Origin: Streptomyces sp. JH34
Lineage (GTDB): Bacteria > Actinomycetota > Actinomycetes > Streptomycetales > Streptomycetaceae
Direction of reading: 5' to 3'
DNA: 64,000 bases
NCBI RefSeq assembly: GCF_029428875.1
Contig: NZ_JAJSOO010000001.1
Location: 3,410,001-3,474,000 of the forward strand
The notes beneath the pieces are model-generated. The model ran no database searches. It saw nothing but the letters and a program-made list of their open reading frames with translations, and was not told the origin of the DNA. Positions within the stretch are counted from its first letter, which is position 1. The number at the start of each line of letters is the position of its first letter. Of the stretch, positions 20,094-27,242 are shown in pieces. The translations under genes were made by a program, and so were the position numbers.

Positions 20094-21754
20094 CAGCCGG
20101 GCAGTGCGAATTCGCACCAGACCGCCTTGCCACCGCCGGGAGTGCGGCGGCTGCCCCAGGACGAGGCGATGGTCGCGACGATGGAGATGCCGCGTCCCGC
20201 CTCGTCCGCCGGCTCCGCGCGGCGACGGCGCGGCAGGTGGTCGTCCCCGTCCGTCACCTCGATGATCAGGCGGCGGTCGGTCCGGCGCAGCCCCAGGCGC
20301 ATGGGCGGGGTGCCGTGCTGAAGGGAGTTCGCCACGAGCTCGCTCGCGGCGAGCACCCCGAGGTCGCAGAGCTCCATGGGGAAACGCCAGGAAGCCAGGA
20401 CGCCCGTGGCGAAGGCGCGGGCCCTGGGGGCGGCCTCGATGCCGCCGAGCAGTTCGAGCGAGGCGTTGTGGAACAGCTCCGCGCTCGTTCCCGTGCGGGC
20501 GGGGTGCTGCACCACGAGCACCGCCACGTCGTCGTCGTGCTCCGCGGTGACGCCCAGGGAACGGATGAGCCGGTCGCAGACCACCTGGGGTGATCCCTTG
20601 GCTCCGGACAGGGCGCGCTCCAGAGCGGCGACGCCCTCGTCGATGTCCTCGCTGCGGCGTTCGACCAGACCGTCCGTGTAGAGGACGGCCGTGGAGCCGG
20701 GCGGAAGGGGGATCGTCCCGGAGGTGTGGACCCAGCCGCCCGTGCCGAGCGGGGGCCCGGTCGGTTCCTCGGCGCGGTGGACCGTGCCGTCCTCGTCGCA
20801 CACGAGGATCGGGAGGTGTCCGGCGGAGGCGTAGACGAGATGCCCCTCGTTGGGGTCGTGGACGGCGTAGGCGCACGTGGCGATCTGGCTGGCGTCGATC
20901 TCTGCGGCGAGGACGTCGAGGAGCTGGAGCACCTCGTGCGGTGGCAGGTCGAGACGGGCATAGGCGCGGACCGCCGTACGCAGCTGTCCCATGACGGCGG
21001 CGGCTCGCACACCGCGCCCCATCACGTCGCCGATGACGAGCGCGGTCCGGCCGGCGCCCAGGGTGATGACGTCGTACCAGTCGCCGCCGACCGCCGCGTC
21101 CGTGCCGCCCGGTTGGTACGTGGCGGCGATGCGCAGGTCGTCGGGCTGTTCGAGCTCCTGCGGGAGCAGGGAACGCTGAAGCGTCACGGCCGTCTCGCGG
21201 TGGCGGCGTTCGCTGGCACGGAGCCGCTCCGCCGCTTCGGCGTGGTCGGTGACATCGGTGGCGTAGACGAGGACGCCCGCTTCTCCGTCGGGTGCGTCCG
21301 GGTCGCCGGTGGCCACGGGGGTGCAGGTCACCGTGTACGAGTTGCCGGCCAGGACCTTGCGGGACTTGACCGTGCGCGGGGTGCCGGTGCGCAGGACCTG
21401 GTCCATCAGCGGCAGCAGGCTGAGCTCGGCGAGCTCGGGCATGGCCTCGGCCGCGGGCACGCCGCACGGACGGGGGCCGAAGGCCGACGTGTAGGCCGCG
21501 TTGACGTAGGTGATGCGGTGCTCGGGGCCGTGGAGCAGCGCGACGGGGGCGGGGAGCCGGCCGAGGAGTTCACCGGCGGACAGCGCTTCCGGCGAGGGGC
21601 CGTCGGCGGAGGGTTCCGAGGCGTCGTCCGTCGGCGTGACCGCCTTCGGCCGTACGGACTCGACGCGGGCGGCGGGTACGGAACCGTGGTCGTCCCGCGC
21701 GGCGGCTCGACGTTGCGTTCCGGGAAAGCGGGCACTCCAGCGCGTGAAGTTCAC
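20093..21754 (-). CDS. PAS-PP2C (SpoIIE)-HATPase serine phosphatase regulator
   Basis: 553 residues. PAS domain at about 60-165 ('APVALLHGPEHRITYVNAAY'); PP2C/SpoIIE domain at about 190-395 with metal-binding 'VGGDWYDVITLGAGRTALVI', 'GDVMGRGVRAAAVMGQLR' and 'VLYTDGLVERR'; RsbW-like ATPase at about 420-553 with 'LAASELVANSLQHGTPP' (N box) and 'GRGISIVATIASSWG' (G box). Such proteins dephosphorylate anti-anti-sigma factors and can also phosphorylate them, tuning sigma-B-like stress sigma factors. No partner gene is adjacent. The upstream gap carries two inverted repeats. Confidence 0.9.
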   Translation of the reverse strand: MNFTRWSARFPGTQRRAAARDDHGSVPAARVESVRPKAVTPTDDASEPSADGPSPEALSAGELLGRLPAPVALLHGPEHRITYVNAAYTSAFGPRPCGVPAAEAMPELAELSLLPLMDQVLRTGTPRTVKSRKVLAGNSYTVTCTPVATGDPDAPDGEAGVLVYATDVTDHAEAAERLRASERRHRETAVTLQRSLLPQELEQPDDLRIAATYQPGGTDAAVGGDWYDVITLGAGRTALVIGDVMGRGVRAAAVMGQLRTAVRAYARLDLPPHEVLQLLDVLAAEIDASQIATCAYAVHDPNEGHLVYASAGHLPILVCDEDGTVHRAEEPTGPPLGTGGWVHTSGTIPLPPGSTAVLYTDGLVERRSEDIDEGVAALERALSGAKGSPQVVCDRLIRSLGVTAEHDDDVAVLVVQHPARTGTSAELFHNASLELLGGIEAAPRARAFATGVLASWRFPMELCDLGVLAASELVANSLQHGTPPMRLGLRRTDRRLIIEVTDGDDHLPRRRRAEPADEAGRGISIVATIASSWGSRRTPGGGKAVWCEFALPG

Positions 21755-21918
21755 GGAATTTCTGGCCTCGTGTGTCGGTCTGGTCCGCTCGGGCGAGCTG
21801 CTTCTTGTGCTGGTCCGGGTCCGGTCCCCTGCCGGTCCTCATTCCGGGCCGGGGTGCCGGGGCCGGGCTTCCGGGAACGCGCTGCCTGGCCTCTTGATGC
21901 TGTCGGTCGTCGCTGCCG

Positions 21919-21933
21919 GTCACTGTAGGTGAC
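21919..21933. promoter_or_regulatory. BldD-like box
   Basis: GTCAC-TGTAG-GTGAC; its core TCAC-N5-GTGA fits the BldD consensus TNAC-N5-GTNA. It lies about 165 bp upstream of the phosphatase gene. Such matches are frequent by chance. Confidence 0.3.
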
Positions 21934-21973
21934 TGCCTGCCGGGTGACTCTGTGCAGGTGTGAGCCCACCTAT

Positions 21974-21994
21974 GGTCACACGTCCAGTGTGACC
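21974..21994. promoter_or_regulatory. Palindromic operator candidate
   Basis: GGTCACAC (21974-21981) and GTGTGACC (21987-21994) form a perfect 8-bp inverted repeat with a 5-nt centre. Lies between the dehydrogenase stop and the phosphatase start. Operator and weak terminator are both possible; the short loop and lack of G/C dominance favour an operator. Confidence 0.5.
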
Positions 21995-22085
21995 GACCGT
22001 ACTGACAGTTGCCCTACGGCAGTCGGTCCAGCGGCTGAATCGATGCCGTGCTCCCGGCAGCCGACGGGAGCCGGCGGGCCGCGGG

Positions 22086-23525
22086 TCAACCTGCCGCGTC
22101 CGGCGGCCTGTCGTCCTTCGGCCGAGTGTCCTCGGGCGGCCCCGGATGTACGTGTCCACGGGCGGCGAGGGCGAACTCGGCACGCGGGTGTTCGAGCGAA
22201 CCGAGGGAGACGATCTCCCGTTTGAAGAGCCCGGCCAGGGTCCACTCGGCAAGGACACGTGCCTTCCGGTTGAACGTGGGGACGCGGCTGAGGTGGTAGA
22301 CGCGGTGCATCAGCCAGGCCGGATAGCCCTTGAGCTTGCGTCCGTAGACATGGGCGACGCCCTTGTGCAGGCCGAGAGAGGCGACGGACCCGGCGTAGGA
22401 GTGCCGGTAGTCCTCGGCCGGCCGGCCGGCGAGGGCGGCCACGATGTTGTCCGCGAGGACCTTGGCCTGGCGCACCGCGTGCTGGGCGTTGGGCGCGGTG
22501 TCCGTGCCCGGTTCGGACGAGGTGAGGTCCGGGACGGCCGCCGCGTCGCCGGCCGCCCAGGCGTGTTCGGCGCCGTCGACGGAGAGCGCGGCGGTGCAGC
22601 GGATCCGGCCCCGGTCCGTGAGGGGGAGGTCGGTGGCGGCGAGGATCGGCGCGGGTTTGACGCCCGCGGTCCACACCAGGGTGCGGGTCGGGAAGCGTGA
22701 GCCGTCGCTGAGCACGGCGATCCGGCCCTCGCAGCTGTCCAGCCGGGTGTCGAGCCGGACGTCGATGTTGCGTCCCCGCAGCTCCCTGACGGCGTACCTG
22801 CCCATCGCCTCGCCGACTTCGGGCAGGATGCGCCCGGTCGCCTCGACCAGGATCCACCGCAGGTCGGAGGGCTTGATGTTGTGGTAGTACCGCGAGGTGT
22901 ACCGGGCCATGTCCTCGAGTTCGGCGAGCGCCTCCACTCCCGCGTATCCCCCGCCCACGAAGACGAAGGTGAGGGCCGCGTCGCGGATGGCGGGGTCCCG
23001 GGTGGCGGAGGCGATGTCCATCTGCTCGATGACGTGGTTCCGGAGGCCGATGGCCTCCTCGACCGTCTTGAAACCGATACCGAAGTCGGCGAGGCCGGGG
23101 ACGGGCAGGGTGCGTGACACGGATCCGGGCGCGAGGACGATCTCGTCGTACGGGATCTCGAGGGCCCCCGTGCCGTCCTCACCGGTGGCGAGCGTGGTGA
23201 CCGTCGCCGTGCGCTTGGCGTGGTCGACGCGCTCCGCCTCGCCGATGACGATCGTGCAGTGCTTGAGGACCCTGCGCAGGGGCACGACGACATGGCGCGG
23301 TGAGATCGAACCTGCGGCGGCCTCGGGCAGGAACGGCTGGTACGTCATGTAGGGCTCGGGCGTGACCACCACGATCTCGGCCTCGCCGCTTCTCAGTCTC
23401 TGCCGCAGCTTCCGCTGGAGACGCAGGGCGGTGTACATCCCGACGTAGCCGCCGCCGACGACGAGAATGCGCACACTTGGCCGGGTGCCGGGGAGCGCTC
23501 CCCGGGAATCTGGTCCCATCACCAT
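22086..23525 (-). CDS. Type II NADH dehydrogenase-like FAD oxidoreductase
   Basis: 479 residues from ATG 23525 (MVMGPDS; ATG 23519 is the alternative). Two dinucleotide folds: FAD site 'ILVVGGGYVGMYTALRLQRK' near the N-terminus and NAD site 'FVFVGGGYAGVEALAELEDM' near residue 185. 'WAAGDAAAVPDL' is the second FAD contact. The C-terminus with 'WLMHRVYHLSRVPTF' is the membrane-associated part of NDH-2 enzymes. It should oxidise NADH and reduce menaquinone without pumping protons. Divergent from a TetR-type regulator gene, which may control it. Confidence 0.87.
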   Translation of the reverse strand: MVMGPDSRGALPGTRPSVRILVVGGGYVGMYTALRLQRKLRQRLRSGEAEIVVVTPEPYMTYQPFLPEAAAGSISPRHVVVPLRRVLKHCTIVIGEAERVDHAKRTATVTTLATGEDGTGALEIPYDEIVLAPGSVSRTLPVPGLADFGIGFKTVEEAIGLRNHVIEQMDIASATRDPAIRDAALTFVFVGGGYAGVEALAELEDMARYTSRYYHNIKPSDLRWILVEATGRILPEVGEAMGRYAVRELRGRNIDVRLDTRLDSCEGRIAVLSDGSRFPTRTLVWTAGVKPAPILAATDLPLTDRGRIRCTAALSVDGAEHAWAAGDAAAVPDLTSSEPGTDTAPNAQHAVRQAKVLADNIVAALAGRPAEDYRHSYAGSVASLGLHKGVAHVYGRKLKGYPAWLMHRVYHLSRVPTFNRKARVLAEWTLAGLFKREIVSLGSLEHPRAEFALAARGHVHPGPPEDTRPKDDRPPDAAG

Positions 23526-23859
23526 CCCATGACGCAACGGAGTCCCGCGTTTGTCCACAGGCACGGCAAATTGTGTGACCGGAGCACTTCGATCATCCGA
23601 CGACCCGCTGCCCTTCTCCTGCCCCGGAGCTGTGCAGGTCAGGTGCGGCGGGCGGGCCCGCACGCGGGGTGCGAAACAGGGGCGGAACGGTCCTTGCTCC
23701 GATCGGGGGGCGCTCCGTGCGGAACAACCCCCTTCTGAATTGACCCGGGCTCAACTATGTTCGTATCCCGTCGGGGTGTCGGATTCGGACTGAGGTCCAC
23801 ACGCCGAGAGACACGGGTGGGGAAGTCTCCGGGGGGAGACGTCATAACCGGGGGAAGTC
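23526..23859. promoter_or_regulatory. Divergent promoter region between NDH-2 and TetR genes
   Basis: 334 bp without a gene. GTCTCC-GGGG-GGAGAC (23825-23840) is an inverted repeat 20 bp before the TetR start and could be its autoregulatory site. A TTGACC at about 23741 is a possible -35 for the rightward transcript, but no convincing -10 accompanies it. Confidence 0.4.
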
Positions 23860-24672
23860 ATGCACATTCAGGATCTGCAGGGGCCGAGCGCTGTCGCCCC
23901 TTCTGTTGAGGACCGTGGGCGGCTGACTCCCGTCGGCACGGTCGGGACCGTCGCGGCGGCTGGAGCGACGGGCGGCACCGCCCGCTCGGCGCCGCTCCGC
24001 GTGGACGCACAGCGCAATCTCGAACACGTCCTGCGCGCCGCGCGTGAGGTGTTCGGCGAGCTGGGATACGGCGCACCGATGGAGGACGTGGCGCGCCGCG
24101 CCCGGGTCGGCGTCGGTACGGTCTACCGGCGCTTTCCGAGCAAGGACGTGCTGGTCCGCCGGATAGCCGAGGAGGAGACCGCGCGGCTGACCGATCAGGC
24201 GCGCTCTGCCCTCGGCCAGGAGGACGAGCCGTGGTCGGCGCTCTCACGCTTCCTGCGGACCTCGGTGGCATCGGGCGCGGGGCGGCTGCTGCCGCCTCAG
24301 GTGCTGCGCGTCGGGGCGGAGCAGGACGAACAGCCGCCGGCAGCGGTGGCGGGTACCAGCGACGGTGAGACGCGCGTCCCGCACCAGAGGCAGGGTGTGG
24401 AGCAGGCCGCCCCCCTCCTCGACGCCCGACGCCCGGCCGTCGAGGAGGGCTTCGACAGCGACTCGGGGGCGGCCGAGCTGCTCGAGGTGGTCGGCCGGCT
24501 GGTGGACCGCGCCTGCGAGTCGGGTGAGCTGCGGAGCGATGTGACGGTGGCCGACGTGCTGCTGGTCATCGCCACGGCGGCGCCGGCGCTGCCGGATCCC
24601 GTTCAGCAGGCCGCCGCTTCGGCCAGGCTGCTCGACATCCTGCTGGAGGGCCTCCGCTCCCGCCCGGTGTAG
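23860..24672 (+). CDS. TetR/AcrR family transcriptional regulator
   Basis: 270 residues from ATG 23860, with GGGGGAA spaced 5-6 bases away. An Ala/Gly/Val-rich leader of about 45 residues precedes the DNA-binding domain at about 50-97: 'NLEHVLRAAREVFGELGYGA', 'PMEDVARRARVGVGTVYRRF' then 'PSKDVLVRRI', a standard TetR HTH. The ligand domain is interrupted by a Gln/Glu/Gly-rich insert at about 150-195, and 'AAELLEVVGRLVDRACESGE' resumes it. Divergent from NDH-2. From memory its positional counterpart is SCO4118; function not checked. Confidence 0.88.
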   Translation: MHIQDLQGPSAVAPSVEDRGRLTPVGTVGTVAAAGATGGTARSAPLRVDAQRNLEHVLRAAREVFGELGYGAPMEDVARRARVGVGTVYRRFPSKDVLVRRIAEEETARLTDQARSALGQEDEPWSALSRFLRTSVASGAGRLLPPQVLRVGAEQDEQPPAAVAGTSDGETRVPHQRQGVEQAAPLLDARRPAVEEGFDSDSGAAELLEVVGRLVDRACESGELRSDVTVADVLLVIATAAPALPDPVQQAAASARLLDILLEGLRSRPV

Positions 24673-24922
24673 GTGGTGGCAGGGGGCGGGCCACGCACCC
24701 GGTGCGCGGGAGCCGCGGCCGGTGGGACACGGCTCCCGCCGGCCGGACTCCCGTGCGGCCGAGGGGCGTTGCTCCTTCCCCCGGAGCGTGATGTCACACC
24801 GCCCGGGCGGGGGAAGACACCCCGGACGAGTGGTTGCCGGTGCTCAGGGTTCGTCGTGGCGCGGCTCTGTGACACTCTTTCCCCCGTATTCGGGTCCGAG
24901 GGTGTCTACGGGGGCTTCCGCG
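24673..24922 (+). other. Intergenic region before the sigma factor gene
   Basis: 250 bp with no gene or strong hairpin that I can support. The downstream frame stays open across most of it, but its translation is Arg/Gly-rich and lacks a ribosome site, so it is treated as non-coding. Confidence 0.45.
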
Positions 24923-27016
24923 ATGAGCGGTGAGGCGCAGCAGGAAGAGCCGGCCGACGGTGTCGCTTCCGCGGGAAACGGCGGAGGCACGGAGGCGGAG
25001 CCCGGCGGTCCGGCGTCCGCCCGGGAACCCGGCAGGATGCCGAACCGGACGCCCCCGCCCGACCGTTCCGCCGGGACCGGGCAGCCTGACGCCTCGGGCG
25101 GTACCGGCTCGGGGGCCGTGCGGCTGGACGATGCCGCCGGTGGCACGGTGCTGCCCGGGCCCTGGCCGCCCGCATCGACCGACGACGGGGCGGCACGGCA
25201 GGATCCCGGCGACAGGCCCGATTCCGCCTACGCGGTCCCGCTCCAGCGTGAGGGGCGTGCGGGATCCGCCGATCTCGGCCCCTCCGACGCCCAGTTGATC
25301 GAGCGCATGCGTGCGGGGGACGACCGGGCGTACGAGGAACTGTTCCGGCGCCACTCCGGGGCCGTGCGCCGCTATGCCCGTACCTGTTGCCGGGACGCGC
25401 ACACCGCCGACGACCTGACGGCCGAGGTGTTCGCCCGGACGCTGCAGGCGGTGCGCGGCGGGAAGGGGCCGCAGGAGGCCGTCCGGGCCTACCTCATGAC
25501 GGCCGTCCGGCACGTCGCCGCCGCGTGGACCAGGAGTGCGAAGCGCGAGCACCTGGTCGACGACTTCGCGGTGTTCGCAGCGCAGGCCACCCGCTCCGCC
25601 GAGCTGTCGGAGGCCGACACACTCGACCTCGGCGCCGATGTGCTGGCCATGCACGAGGCGGACCGGTCGATGGCCATGCAGGCCTTCCGCAGCCTGCCGG
25701 AACGCTGGCAGGCCGTGCTGTGGCACACCACCGTGGAGGAGGAGTCGCCGAGCGAGGTCGCCCCGTTGTTCGGGCTGACGGCCAATGCCACGGCGGTCCT
25801 GGCCGTCCGGGCGCGTGAGGGGCTCAAACAGGCCTATCTGCAGGCTCATGTGAGCCAGTCGCTGACGGCCGGCGGCGACTGCGCTCAGTACGCCGACCGG
25901 CTCGGCGCCCATGCCCGGGGCGGTCTGCGGACCCGGGCGGAACGCGGGCTGCGCAAGCATCTCGACGAGTGCGCGAGGTGCCGGGTCGCCGCCGGTGAGC
26001 TGGACCGCGTGAACGCCGGCATCCCGGCACTGCTTCCGGTCGCCGTCATCGGCTGGTTCGCGGCGGGTTACGCGGTCAAGGCGGCCGGCGTCGTGGCGGG
26101 CGGCGCCGTGGGGGCGGCGGGTGCCGGAGCCGCCGCGGCGGCCACGGGCAGCGCGTCCTCCGGGGGCGGCACGGCGGGAGGAGCGGCGGCGTCGGAAGGG
26201 CTCGGCGCTCCGTTGAAGGCCGGGATCGCCGCCGCGGTGGCCGTGGCGGCCGCCGCCGGTCTCCTGTGGGCCCTGGTGGGCGACGAGCGGCCGGCGCCGG
26301 AGCAGAAGCCCGTCGCCAAGCCACCCGTCACCGCGCCCGCGGCCCCCGCACCCACGCCGCCGAGGGCGGAACCGGCCCCGAAGCCGTCTGCCCCGCCCGC
26401 GTCACCGGCCCCCGAGGCGCCGCCCGCGCCGGAGCCGACACGGACGCCCGGTCCGACGCCCACCCCGCCCCCCACTCCGAAGCAGCCGGCACCGGGGCCC
26501 ACCCCGGAGCCCACCCCGGCCGAACCCACGCCGGCGCCCACGCCCACCCCGACGCCGGCCCCGAAGGAGCCCGCGCCGAAGGTCTACCAGGTGAACGAGA
26601 TCGCGTACTCCGTCACCGGTGACCACACCGGTCCCGAGATCCTGCTCGGTGCGAGCAGCGGTGTGTTCTGGCAGCGCGGCGGGCTCTCGGTCGCCTCGAC
26701 GACGTACGCCCACGGGGTCACCGCCCCCTCCCGCTCGTCGGTCACCGTCCAGCTCAACCGGGCGTGCAGCCGCTACGACGCACTGGCCGGGGTCGACGAC
26801 CTGACGCTGGGGCTCGGCGCCGTGCGTTTCTCCGTGTACGACGGCGAGGGGGCACGGCTGTGGCAGTCCCCCGTGGTGCGCGGCGGTGAGCCGGCCGTGC
26901 CGGTGAGCGTCGGCATCGAGGGCAGGCGGACGATCCGGCTTGTCGTGGAGCCGTCGGGCCCGCTCGGCGACGTCGCGCTGGCGGACTGGGCGGAATCGCG
27001 CATCAGCTGCCGCTGA
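24923..27016 (+). CDS. ECF-like sigma factor fused to zinc-finger, membrane and extracytoplasmic domains
   Basis: 697 residues from ATG 24923. A disordered Gly/Pro/Ala head (1-115) is followed by sigma region 2 ('LIERMRAGDDRAYEELFRRH', about 123-190) and region 4 ('LPERWQAVLWHTTVEEE' through 'LFGLTANATAVLAVRAREGL', about 255-305). Then comes a zf-HC2 anti-sigma-type finger HLDECARC (about 346-353), hydrophobic helices at about 373-420 and 433-453, a Pro/Thr-rich spacer (455-555) and a beta-rich C-terminal domain of 140 residues probably outside the cell. Sigma and anti-sigma functions in one chain imply a membrane-tethered transcription factor released or switched by an envelope signal. No separate anti-sigma gene follows. 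Confidence 0.85.
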   Translation: MSGEAQQEEPADGVASAGNGGGTEAEPGGPASAREPGRMPNRTPPPDRSAGTGQPDASGGTGSGAVRLDDAAGGTVLPGPWPPASTDDGAARQDPGDRPDSAYAVPLQREGRAGSADLGPSDAQLIERMRAGDDRAYEELFRRHSGAVRRYARTCCRDAHTADDLTAEVFARTLQAVRGGKGPQEAVRAYLMTAVRHVAAAWTRSAKREHLVDDFAVFAAQATRSAELSEADTLDLGADVLAMHEADRSMAMQAFRSLPERWQAVLWHTTVEEESPSEVAPLFGLTANATAVLAVRAREGLKQAYLQAHVSQSLTAGGDCAQYADRLGAHARGGLRTRAERGLRKHLDECARCRVAAGELDRVNAGIPALLPVAVIGWFAAGYAVKAAGVVAGGAVGAAGAGAAAAATGSASSGGGTAGGAAASEGLGAPLKAGIAAAVAVAAAAGLLWALVGDERPAPEQKPVAKPPVTAPAAPAPTPPRAEPAPKPSAPPASPAPEAPPAPEPTRTPGPTPTPPPTPKQPAPGPTPEPTPAEPTPAPTPTPTPAPKEPAPKVYQVNEIAYSVTGDHTGPEILLGASSGVFWQRGGLSVASTTYAHGVTAPSRSSVTVQLNRACSRYDALAGVDDLTLGLGAVRFSVYDGEGARLWQSPVVRGGEPAVPVSVGIEGRRTIRLVVEPSGPLGDVALADWAESRISCR

Positions 27017-27170
27017 ACTCCCGGGCGACGCCGTCCAGGAGACCGAGGACGTCCCGGGGTGTCAGGCCGCGGCCCTGGGCGCTCTCCTTCGCGTACCGCC
27101 CGGCCCCCAGCTCCGCGCGGAGCCGCAGCCGCAGCCGCAGCCGCAGCGCCACGGCTGCCCCCTCGGCCAT
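27003..27170 (-). CDS. Small protein of 55 residues after the asparagine-synthase-like gene
   Basis: ATG 27170 to TGA 27003-27005. The product starts MAEGAAVALRLRLRLRLRAE and goes on with 'AKESAQGRGLTPRDVLGLL' and 'DGVAREFSGS', with normal Streptomyces codon use. It is in the same frame as the upstream asparagine-synthase-like gene, which ends at 27243, and the frame is open in between but has no other start codon. The gene overlaps the 3' end of the convergent sigma gene by 14 bases. A GCTGCG-type repeat encodes the LR run. No ribosome site is obvious. I do not recognise the family. Confidence 0.45.
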   Translation of the reverse strand: MAEGAAVALRLRLRLRLRAELGAGRYAKESAQGRGLTPRDVLGLLDGVAREFSGS

Positions 27171-27242
27171 GGTGTCGCGGATGCCGGACGGGACGGCTGA
27201 AGGGTGCCGCGGGCCGGAACTGCTGAAGGGCGCGGCGGACGG

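Larger units (their letters stand above)
21755..22085 (-). other. Upstream region of the phosphatase gene
   Basis: No gene seen. It holds the BldD-like box at 21919-21933 and the palindrome at 21974-21994, both 160-240 bp before the phosphatase start and downstream of the leftward dehydrogenase gene that ends at 22086. Confidence 0.5.
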
